From: an uncultured Prevotellaceae bacterium
Lineage (GTDB): Bacteria; Bacteroidota; Bacteroidia; Bacteroidales; Bacteroidaceae
Assembly: GCA_902780025.1 (NCBI GenBank)
Contig: CACZDV010000005.1
Span: 1-64,000 of the forward strand
Direction: 5' to 3'
Length of the DNA: 64,000 nt
This document shows, one piece after another, positions 19,284 to 27,700 of this stretch. Each line of letters opens with the position of its first letter. Within the stretch, counting starts at the first letter, position 1. The translations under genes were made by a program, and so were the position numbers. The notes beneath the pieces are model-generated. The model saw only the letters and a program-made list of their open reading frames with translations. It did no database searches and was not told the DNA's origin.

Positions 19284-20553
19284 AGTCTTGATATAAGAAA
19301 TCGTTATAAGGATATTTCTGTACATGAAGTTCACGCACCTTCTTATATAATACGCTGCGCAACTCCTCGATATTATCTTTTTCACGAGCAGAGATGAAGA
19401 TACACTCCATCTCTCCTCTCATCTTCGCCATCCACGTACGTTTCAGTTCGTCCAATGAGATGTTTTCCTTCGTAGGCTCCGTCAGATCATCTTCGTCCTG
19501 CGGCGTCCATGTGTAAGCATCAATCTTGTTGAACACCATCATTGACGGTTTCTCGGCACAACCCAGTTCGGCCAGTGTCTTCTCCACCACCGTTATCTGC
19601 TCCTCAAAGTCAGGATGCGAGATGTCCACCACATGCACCAGCAGGTCAGCCTCGCGCACCTCGTCGAGCGTTGACTTGAACGACTCCACCAGGTCAGAGG
19701 GCAGTTTACGGATAAAGCCTACTGTGTCGGCCAACAGGAAAGGCAGGTTGTCGATGGTCACCTTGCGCACCGTCGTGTCGAGTGTGGCAAAGAGTTTGTT
19801 CTCTGCAAACACTTCACTCTTCGAGAGCAGGTTCATCATTGTTGACTTACCCACATTGGTATAGCCCACCAAGGCCACACGTATCAGACGTCCACGGTTC
19901 TTGCGCTGCGTTGTTTTCTGCTGGTCGATTTCTTTCAAACGCTGTTTCAGCAAGGTGATACGCTGCAAAATGATACGGCGGTCCATCTCCAACTGCGTCT
20001 CACCAGGGCCGCGCAGACCCACAGAGCCTTTACCGCCGCCACCACCAGAGCCGCCACCCTGACGTTCCAAGTGCGTCCACAAACGCTGCAGTCGCGGCAG
20101 CATATAGCGGTGCTGTGCCAGTTCCACCTGAGCCTTGGCCTCAGCCGTCTGAGCCCGCATAGCAAAGATATCGAGAATCAGCGATGTGCGGTCCAGTATC
20201 TTCACCTTCAGTTCCTGCTCAATATTACGTATCTGCTTAGCCGTCAGTTCATCGTCGAAGATGACCATGCCGACCGGCTGTGTCTCGCCTGTCTCGTCAT
20301 CATCGGCCGCATCCTGGCATGCTTTCACGTATTCCTTGATTTCCAGAAGCTTACCGCTACCCACATAGGTCACACTGCTGGGACCGCCCACTTTCTGGGT
20401 GAAACGCTTGACAACCACAGCACCAGCCGTCTCAGCCAGGAACTCCAACTCGTCCAGGTATTCCTTGGTCTTGGCTTCGTCCTGTTGATTGGTTATCAGA
20501 CCCACGAGTACAGCCGTCTCAGCCTTGGCTTCTGATATGACAAATTCCTTCAT
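19276..20553 (-). CDS. hflX: Ribosome-associated GTPase HflX
   Basis: 425 residues. HflX binds the large ribosomal subunit and helps split stalled or idle ribosomes. The N-terminal HflX domain includes VTYVGSGKLLEIKEY, and the glycine-rich linker GGGSGGGGGKGSVG leads to RGPGETQLEMDRR, a family signature. The GTPase motifs are G1 GYTNVGKST, G3 DTVGF, G4 NKID and G5 SAR. It is the first gene of a six-gene minus-strand operon. The TAATTTTG at 20580-20587 is a likely -7 element. The PL11 gene diverges from the same 107-bp region. Confidence 0.96.
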   Translation of the reverse strand: MKEFVISEAKAETAVLVGLITNQQDEAKTKEYLDELEFLAETAGAVVVKRFTQKVGGPSSVTYVGSGKLLEIKEYVKACQDAADDDETGETQPVGMVIFDDELTAKQIRNIEQELKVKILDRTSLILDIFAMRAQTAEAKAQVELAQHRYMLPRLQRLWTHLERQGGGSGGGGGKGSVGLRGPGETQLEMDRRIILQRITLLKQRLKEIDQQKTTQRKNRGRLIRVALVGYTNVGKSTMMNLLSKSEVFAENKLFATLDTTVRKVTIDNLPFLLADTVGFIRKLPSDLVESFKSTLDEVREADLLVHVVDISHPDFEEQITVVEKTLAELGCAEKPSMMVFNKIDAYTWTPQDEDDLTEPTKENISLDELKRTWMAKMRGEMECIFISAREKDNIEELRSVLYKKVRELHVQKYPYNDFLYQDYE

Positions 20554-20579
20554 TCAGTTCTTTTTTCACTATTTGGGGA

Positions 20580-20587
20580 CAAAATTA
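20580..20587 (-). promoter_or_regulatory. -7 element (TAATTTTG) of the hflX operon
   Basis: Minus strand TAATTTTG, 26 bp before the hflX start, with a near-match CTTG about 20 bp upstream as a possible -33. Confidence 0.6.
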
Positions 20588-20629
20588 ATAAATCTGCCGC
20601 AATTATGCAAGAAAATAAAAAAATATTCG

Positions 20630-20637
20630 TACCTTTG
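20630..20637 (+). promoter_or_regulatory. -7 element (TACCTTTG) of the PL11 gene
   Basis: TACCTTTG, 23 bp before the PL11 start. No clear TTTG at -33, which may point to an activator-dependent promoter (inference). Confidence 0.65.
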
Positions 20638-20660
20638 CCGACAACAAAAACAACTAAACG

Positions 20661-22487
20661 ATGAAACGATTACTAATCTACGCTACAATTACCCTATTAA
20701 GTGTCGGCACTCAGGCACAAACCCGATATGATTACTCCAAACTCAGTACCGAGCGACTGAACCGCGGTGTGGTTGCCGTCCGTACCCCTGACGGCAAGGT
20801 AGCCGTCAGCTGGCGTACGCTGTCCACCGACCCTAAAGGTCAACCCTACGATGTCTACCGTAGCGGTGTCAAGTTGAACGCCCAACCGCTTACCACAGGC
20901 GGTACCTTCTTCATCGACGAGCACCCGTTGACTACCGATGCCACCTACGAAGTAAGAAGAACTGGTGAAGGAATTCCGGCAGGAAATTTTTCACTCTTCA
21001 CTCTTCACTCTTCACTTCAGACAGTCGGCTACCTGCCCATTCCCATCCAGAAACCCGAAGGCCGCTACTCGGCCAACGATGCCTCGGTAGGTGATGTCGA
21101 TGGCGACGGACAATATGAAATCTTCTTGAAGTGGGAACCGTGGAACGCCCATGACAATGCTCACGATGGCTATACCGACCCTGTATTCATAGACTGCTAC
21201 CGCCTTGACGGCACCCTGCTGTGGCGTATTAACTTGGGCCGCAACATCCGTGCCGGAGCCCACTATACGCAGTTCATGGTCTATGATTTCGACGGCGATG
21301 GCCGTGCTGAGATGATGTGCCGAACGGCTGACGGCACCATTGATGGCACCTCTACTGTTATCGGCGATTCCGTTGCCGACTACCGCAACGCTGCAGGTCG
21401 CATCCTCAGTGGCCCGGAGTTCCTCACCGTCTTTGACGGTCTGACAGGTCGTGCCCTCGACACCAAGCCCTACATCCCCGAGCGGGGCGATGTCAAGAAC
21501 TGGGGAGACAATAAAGCCAACCGCTCTGACCGCTTCCTTGCTGCTGTCGGATACTTAGGTGCATTCCTCCCCCAGTCGGGGAAGGACGGGAGGGGGCTTC
21601 CTTCCGCCATCTTCTGCCGAGGCTACTATACCCGCAGCGTCATCGTCGCCTGGGACTGGGACGGTAAAGAGTTAAAACAACGATGGGTGTTTGACACCAA
21701 CCAACCCGAATGGGCCAGCTATGCCGGACAGGGCAACCACAACCTGCGGGTGGCTGATGTCGACAGTGACGGTTATGACGAGATTACCTATGGTTCGATG
21801 GCCATCGACCACGACGGACGCGGCCTCTATAACACCGGCATGGGCCACGGCGACGCCATCCACCTCCTTGCTGACCCTAAGGACAATGCACTTTACATCT
21901 GGGACTGCCACGAAAACCGTCGCGACGGTTCTGAGTTAAGGAACGCCCGTACGGGTGAGGTTGTCTTCCAAATCAAGAGCGACATCGACGTAGGCCGCTG
22001 CATGGCTGCCGATATCGACCCCACCAACCCAGGACCTGAGATGTGGAGCATCGACAGTCGCGGTGTCTATAATATGAAAGGTGAACGCCTCTATGAGCCC
22101 CGACTCAGCATCAACTTCGGCATCTGGTGGGACGGCGACCTTCTCCGCGAACTGCTTGACCACAGCACGGTTTCGAAATATGACTGGGAAAAACAGCAGA
22201 CCATAGACTTGCAACAGTTTGACGGCCAGTTTAACAACGGTACAAAGTCGAACCCCTGCCTCAGTGCCGACCTCTTGGGCGACTGGCGTGAAGAGGTACT
22301 GGTGCGCAACCGTGAGTCCACGGAACTGCGTCTCTACGTGACGACTATCCCTACCGACTATCGCATCAACTGCCTAATGGAGGATATTCCCTACCGACAC
22401 AGCGTAGCCACCCAAAATGTAGCCTACAACCAGCCACCCGAGCCAGGCTACTACATCGGTCCTGACCGCACAGACTATCTTAAATAG
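20661..22487 (+). CDS. PL11 rhamnogalacturonan lyase
   Basis: 608 residues with signal peptide MKRLLIYATITLLSVGTQAQ. A polysaccharide lyase family 11 enzyme (YesW/YesX type), which cleaves the rhamnogalacturonan I backbone by beta-elimination. It folds as an eight-bladed propeller held together by calcium. Seen: the N-terminal LNRGVVAVRTPDGKVAVSWR (first domain), the calcium-binding motifs VGDVDGDGQYE, YDFDGDGRAE and VADVDSDGYDE, and the conserved GHGDAIHL, DIDPTNPGPEMW and LLGDWREE blocks. Two insertions are foreign to the family: a heptamer array encoding FSLFTLHSS in the first domain, and a GC palindrome encoding LPQSGKDGRGLPS in the propeller near residue 308. The neighbouring minus-strand operon carries a second PL11 and esterases, a pectin-degradation setting. 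Confidence 0.93.
   Translation: MKRLLIYATITLLSVGTQAQTRYDYSKLSTERLNRGVVAVRTPDGKVAVSWRTLSTDPKGQPYDVYRSGVKLNAQPLTTGGTFFIDEHPLTTDATYEVRRTGEGIPAGNFSLFTLHSSLQTVGYLPIPIQKPEGRYSANDASVGDVDGDGQYEIFLKWEPWNAHDNAHDGYTDPVFIDCYRLDGTLLWRINLGRNIRAGAHYTQFMVYDFDGDGRAEMMCRTADGTIDGTSTVIGDSVADYRNAAGRILSGPEFLTVFDGLTGRALDTKPYIPERGDVKNWGDNKANRSDRFLAAVGYLGAFLPQSGKDGRGLPSAIFCRGYYTRSVIVAWDWDGKELKQRWVFDTNQPEWASYAGQGNHNLRVADVDSDGYDEITYGSMAIDHDGRGLYNTGMGHGDAIHLLADPKDNALYIWDCHENRRDGSELRNARTGEVVFQIKSDIDVGRCMAADIDPTNPGPEMWSIDSRGVYNMKGERLYEPRLSINFGIWWDGDLLRELLDHSTVSKYDWEKQQTIDLQQFDGQFNNGTKSNPCLSADLLGDWREEVLVRNRESTELRLYVTTIPTDYRINCLMEDIPYRHSVATQNVAYNQPPEPGYYIGPDRTDYLK
20993..21016. repeat. Heptamer array, unit ACTCTTC
   Basis: Three exact ACTCTTC units plus a partial unit inside the PL11 gene, read as SLFTLHSS in the linker of the N-terminal domain. 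Confidence 0.9.
21564..21603. repeat. GC palindromic element, copy 3 (inverted)
   Basis: Its reverse complement reads GGAAGCCCCCTCCCG, then TCCTTCCCC-GACT-GGGGGAGGA, nearly identical to copy 2 at 7963-8007. It lies in frame inside the PL11 gene. Confidence 0.8.
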
Positions 22488-22511
22488 ACGACAGGCAACG
22501 GTCTCTTTTTG

Positions 22512-23906
22512 TTAGTTCTTACGCTGCTTGATGATCTCTGCAATCGTCTGGGCCATACGGGCAGCACCCTTGTCGTTAGGGTGTATCATATCGCCCGTCA
22601 TCTCTTTGGAATCAGTAATGACATGATACATGTCAATGACTGTCAACTTGTTTTTCTTTGCAATCTTCTGGATAGAGGGAATGACCCCATTCACGATGAT
22701 GGAGTCGGTGATGCCCCACTTATCACTGAAAGCCTTGACAGGGTTACACAAATAGACAGCAGGACGTGAAGGGAGTGAACGCAGCGTGTCAATCATCAGC
22801 TGATAGTCGCGTTCATACTGCTGCTGATTCCACTGATAGTCTTTCGAGTCATTAGTACCCAGTTTGATGACGACAATATCAGGATTGAAAGCTTTGGCGT
22901 CACGCCAAGCCAGTTCCTGCATATAGGGATGATCAGAAGAACTCATCATACAACGGGCGCCAACACCGAAATTACGCACGTGATAGCCATTGCCCAACAG
23001 CCGTTGGAGCTGTGCAGGATAACCTTTCTGTTCCTGCATGTCAACGCCTGAGCCGTGAGTGATGCTATTGCCGATGCAAGCCACACGGATGGCATCCTGA
23101 CGCGGAGCCTTATGGTGGCTGAGCCATGATGCGAGGTCGCTGAGCATCTGGTCATGGAACTGATAGGTAGGTCGGAAACCGAAACCGTGGCCACCCGTAG
23201 GGTAGACATAAAGGGCACACTCATTGCCGGCATTTCGCATGGCGGAATAATAGGCGATGCCATTGGTCACAGGCGGAACAGCACCATCGTCATTTGCCAT
23301 GAGGATGACGGCTGGTGGCGTCAGATGACTACGCACGGCATTCTGGTTAGAGAAACGGTGCACCAGTTCCTTATTGTTCTTATCTTTTCCCAGGAATCCA
23401 TTGACAGAACCACTATGGGTTTCACGCTCATTCATCGAGATGACAGGATAGAAAAGAATACTGAAATCCGGACGGGCGTCAAACTCACTATGCGTTGAAA
23501 CGGTCGAGGCGAGATGTCCGCCAGCCGAGAAACCCATGATACCTACATCGTAGGGATTGACAGCCCATGTCTGGGCCGAGTCGCGAACGATGCGGATAGC
23601 CTGTTGGGCATCACCCATAGGGATGGTGCGGTCACCGCCAGGCATCCGGTAAGTCACAACGAAGAAAGCTATGCCCTGACGATTGAACCATTCTGCCCAG
23701 TCATGGCCCTCATGGTCAACGGCCAGATGGGTATAACCACCACCAGGCAGATCGACGACGGCACGTCCCGAAGGATTCTCGGGCAGATAGCAGACCATAT
23801 TGGCCTTACCATCGGGCGTGATGTTCACGGTAAACTTACGAGCTGTCTGTGCCTGCAATGACATGACTGTCATGGTGAGCATCAGCAAAAAATGAAATCT
23901 TTTCAT
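22512..23906 (-). CDS. Bifunctional esterase: alpha/beta hydrolase plus SGNH hydrolase
   Basis: 464 residues, secreted (MKRFHFLLMLTMTVMSLQAQ). The first half (about 25-265) is an acetyl-xylan-esterase-like alpha/beta hydrolase with the oxyanion PGGGYTHLAVDHEG, nucleophile Ser127 in GFSAGG, acidic residue in ANDDGAVPP and His240 in PTGGHGFG. The second half (about 273-464) is an SGNH/GDSL hydrolase with block I IGNSITHG (Ser281), the GTND block (LGTNDSKDY) and the catalytic D/H pair in MIHPNDKG. Both sites look intact. In a pectin locus such double esterases probably remove acetyl groups from rhamnogalacturonan or side chains. It ends the operon that starts with the large PL11, 15 bp after the next SGNH gene. 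Confidence 0.9.
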   Translation of the reverse strand: MKRFHFLLMLTMTVMSLQAQTARKFTVNITPDGKANMVCYLPENPSGRAVVDLPGGGYTHLAVDHEGHDWAEWFNRQGIAFFVVTYRMPGGDRTIPMGDAQQAIRIVRDSAQTWAVNPYDVGIMGFSAGGHLASTVSTHSEFDARPDFSILFYPVISMNERETHSGSVNGFLGKDKNNKELVHRFSNQNAVRSHLTPPAVILMANDDGAVPPVTNGIAYYSAMRNAGNECALYVYPTGGHGFGFRPTYQFHDQMLSDLASWLSHHKAPRQDAIRVACIGNSITHGSGVDMQEQKGYPAQLQRLLGNGYHVRNFGVGARCMMSSSDHPYMQELAWRDAKAFNPDIVVIKLGTNDSKDYQWNQQQYERDYQLMIDTLRSLPSRPAVYLCNPVKAFSDKWGITDSIIVNGVIPSIQKIAKKNKLTVIDMYHVITDSKEMTGDMIHPNDKGAARMAQTIAEIIKQRKN

Positions 23907-23921
23907 CCTCTTATCTGATTA

Positions 23922-24737
23922 TTAGAAAACACATGGCAATGTTAGTAACTGGTAGTAGAGCGTACGCGCCAAGCGTTCGTGTCCCCGATCATTGGGATGC
24001 AGCCGATCGGTATCAGCATTGTTAAAGTAAAGAGCTTGTTCGTCCAAAAGCGGATAAAGTCCACCCAGAGCATTCCAATCGATTACGGGCACAGCCCAGA
24101 TATTGGCAGCCTGCTTGACGGCGTCAATATAAACATCAAGATACTCACCGCATTGGTTGGTGTACGACTCATCACACTGCCAGTTTTTCTCATTGGCATG
24201 GAAGTCTGCGCGGTGAATAGGCGTCAGCAGCACTATCTGCTTCGTGGGAAATGTACGCTTCAGTGAGTCCATCGCAATATTAATGCGACCACAGAAGGTC
24301 GTCGGATCCATCGACGGTGTACGCTGACGGCGCGTCACCATCTGTTTAGGTTGCCCGTGACCGTACTCCACCTGCGTCACACGCTCATCCCACCATTGAC
24401 CGACAGGTACACCATTGTTATAATCATTGGTTCCACAGAATATGAGGATAGCATCGACATCCTGACCATGCTCTTTCAGCAACTGGTCTGTCTGTCGGGG
24501 TATATCGTCCCACTGACGACCACTGACACCATAGACGTAAGGTTCAATCTGTAGCCAATCCGCCAATAGTCCCCAGTATTTCTTCTTGGCAGCTTTGTTA
24601 CGCGGATCGGTAATGGAATCGCCGAAATAAGCTACACGCTTGCCTTGCCAGGGATGAACCACCGTGCTTGGCTGAGCCAAGCCAACTGACAGAGAGCAAA
24701 GGACAAAGGACAAACTTAACAATAGTCGTTTCATCAT
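23922..24737 (-). CDS. SGNH/GDSL esterase, rhamnogalacturonan acetylesterase-like
   Basis: 271 residues with signal peptide (MMKRLLLSLSFVLCSLSVGLAQ). The SGNH blocks are present: block I YFGDSITDP (Ser41), the glycine/asparagine block with FCGTNDYNNG, and the terminal TDRLHPNDRGH with catalytic Asp and His. The protein is expected to hydrolyse acetyl or similar esters outside the cytoplasm. It lies 9 bp after the stop of the 1504-residue PL11 gene and 15 bp before the two-domain esterase gene, so lyase and esterases form one minus-strand operon. The exact ester is inferred from context only. Confidence 0.88.
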   Translation of the reverse strand: MMKRLLLSLSFVLCSLSVGLAQPSTVVHPWQGKRVAYFGDSITDPRNKAAKKKYWGLLADWLQIEPYVYGVSGRQWDDIPRQTDQLLKEHGQDVDAILIFCGTNDYNNGVPVGQWWDERVTQVEYGHGQPKQMVTRRQRTPSMDPTTFCGRINIAMDSLKRTFPTKQIVLLTPIHRADFHANEKNWQCDESYTNQCGEYLDVYIDAVKQAANIWAVPVIDWNALGGLYPLLDEQALYFNNADTDRLHPNDRGHERLARTLYYQLLTLPCVF

Positions 24738-24746
24738 CTTTCTGTT

Positions 24747-27700
24747 TTATTTGACAATCACCTTACGGCCTCCACGGATATAGACACCAGCAGGCAGTCC
24801 ATCAGTACTGGTAGCCGACGGAAGACGACGCACCAGACGCCCCTTCAGGTCATAGACGTTGCAGGGGTCAATATCTGCCATGACCGGATTAACGCCCGTA
24901 TCAATACCTGCCACTACAAGCACACCTTCACTAATACGACTGGTATCCCAAGTGACACCACCCTGCATATCGAACTTCGGAGTACCTGCCAGCTTAGTGT
25001 CCTCCGACCACAGGCGGATCTCATCACCCACCTGGAGGGTATTATCATCGACAGCTACTATACAAATGGTACCATTGACAGTCAGCGTACCAATGCCGTT
25101 GAGACTGGTCAGGACACTGCTGCTTTTAGCATTGAAAACGATGCGACCCTTTGTACCAATAGTGACATTCTTGTTGTTGAAATAGATGGTGCCTGAGGTA
25201 GATGTAAGTTGTACGCCCGGACGCAACTCACCATTGATGGTGACAGCCGAGTTTGCCAGTGCCTTCGACTGAACGTTGGTTCCTGAGAGGATGGCTCCTT
25301 CTTCAACCGTCAGCCGGCCACTACCCAAATTCGAAGCTGGACTCAAACAGAGTTCACCCTCCTTGACAGTAGTTGTTCCAGTATTGTCATTAGCACCATT
25401 CCATGTTATCTTGCCGGCACCGAGCTTGACTAAGTTGGCGTTAGACGTTACCTTAACGTTGCACGTCCAGTCTTCATCGTTACCCACTTGCCATGTGTTA
25501 GCTCCTACCGATGCACCATTACTGAACGTACAGCTACCTCCCAACTTACCAGAGCCCATAAGACGGCCTATACGGAAGGTCTTGCCACTGTTCTGCACCT
25601 CCACCTTGGGATCGATGTTCATGGTGCCCTTCGGCATACCACTGGTAGTATTAAGTGTGAATCGCAGGTTGTTTGGGTCATCAACACTCGACGTAGGCTT
25701 CAGAATACCTTCAAAGTTGGAGAAATTACACTGAACGGGAGTACGAGTAGCATAGTAGTTCGTACCTTTCTCCGTCGTGCAGTATGCCACAAGTGTTCCC
25801 TCACCCGTCACTGTGTTGGAATAGGTGGAGCGGTTAGCCATATACCATGTTCCCGTCTTGCCCTTGGGCACGTTGATGGTATAGCTGGAACTGGTATTCT
25901 CCCGGATTTCGCCAGCCTGTAGTTCAACGGTCTTGGCAGGTGTATTGGCATTGACACACTGAACAGTACCGGCCATTACCACTAAGTTGTTCAGGCCACT
26001 GTTCGACACGTTCAGCTTCATCCAGCCACTGCCTTTCTTGGTCAGCTTAGTTCCTGAAATGGCTTTGCTGACAACAAAGTCCTGAGCATTATTGATGATA
26101 CCGCCCTCTTCGCCTATCATCTGCATAGGAGAATCCTGTTCCACTTTATCCGTAGTCTGCAGCGTGGCACCGTCCTCAATAGTAAAGAGGCTGGCAGTGC
26201 TGGTCATGGCACCCAAGTTGCCCGTAGTCGAATATTGGTTTGCCAACTTCTTAACCTTGGTAATACCGCCGCGCAGGTGGTTTCCACCCGTATAGCTGTT
26301 CTCGCCATTCATAGTCACCGTACCACTGTTCTCTTTGACGAATTCCGCATTTCCGCCGATGGCACCAGCACCAGTTAACGTATAGTTGCCAGTACTGTTG
26401 ACAATCACCTTTGAGGGATAAACGTCAGCAGTTATGCTAACAGACTTCGTGGTTGCCTGGTCACCAAACGTCACCTCGTCCTCAGAGACGAAGGTCGTAG
26501 CTTCCTGTTCCGTACCGATGGCGAAGTTATAGGTGTCGCCGACATCCCATTTATTACTGGTGGCGCCTGTCCACTCAATGGCTGCGGCATCGCGCATGCC
26601 AATAATTTCAATCACCAGTTTGCCATCCTCTACATACAGGCTCTTTTTCTGAGTGTTCAGTCCCTCCATAGTGAGGTCGTCCACCGATCCGACGACTTCA
26701 CCTACCTCAGCGATGACATATTTACCAGCGGCCATCTTCATCTCGCCGTCAGCCAGATGTCCCTTCAGCTCGATGACAGGCATCAAGTACTCAGGGCCAC
26801 CTTTTGTCCAGGCACTGCCTGTCTTACGCTCAATTTTCAGGACATTGGTATTAACAACGTCAGCCTTCATTCCTTCACTGTAGAGGTCGATGGCAAGGCG
26901 CGAACCGAAGCCTAAGGCCAGCGTGTCGGTCGTAATGGAACCCTGCTGGTCGCCACCAGGACGGATGACGGCACCATAGTCGGCCTTGATGCTCTTGAAC
27001 TCACCACCGTTGGAGTTCAGTTCCGTATGACGGTTGAGCCACAACGGCGACTGCTTCATCGTGCCGTCGAAGTTCAGCGTACCGCCCCATATATCAGTAG
27101 CCCCGGTATGGGTGAAGTCAGCCTTCGGCAGTGTCAGGACACCGTCGCCCTGCTTCACCAGTCGGGCTGCACCGCCGATGCCGCCGCCACTGACAGTGCA
27201 AGTATAAGTAGTATAATTAATCTTCGTGTTCTGCGTCGTACACTCACTGGGAGCCGTACCCTGTACCCACGTCGGCACGTTGAAGGTCAACACCTCAGGC
27301 TGTGCGCCAGCCTCGATACTGACGCTACTGTTGCCCGTCTCGCAGACGATGGCGTGCTGTCCGTTCAGGCTACTGCCGATGGTGCCACCGTTAGCCACCT
27401 CCGTACGTCCCGTCATCGTGAGGGGCGGCGGGGCGATGGTGATACCCTCTAACTCGCCGAGGAAGTAGCTGGCGTGGGGAGGCTGGTTATAACCACACAT
27501 CTGCCACACCATCGCATTACGGTACTGGTGGTCATGCCACAGCGTATAGTTGCGCCACTTCGTTGCCGTCGGTGTCGAGTAGATGCGTATATTATTATTA
27601 GAGGTACGCATGATGATTTCCTCGCGCCAGTCGCCTAAGATGTCGCCCTGATAACATGGCGTACCCTTCGTGTCGTTATTGGTCATCGAACCTTCACAGG

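Noticed and set aside
19284-19385. 34-residue N-terminal extension of the DUF4954 protein
   Set aside because: It lies entirely within hflX in another frame; the ATG at 19283 gives the usual family start and an 8-bp overlap.
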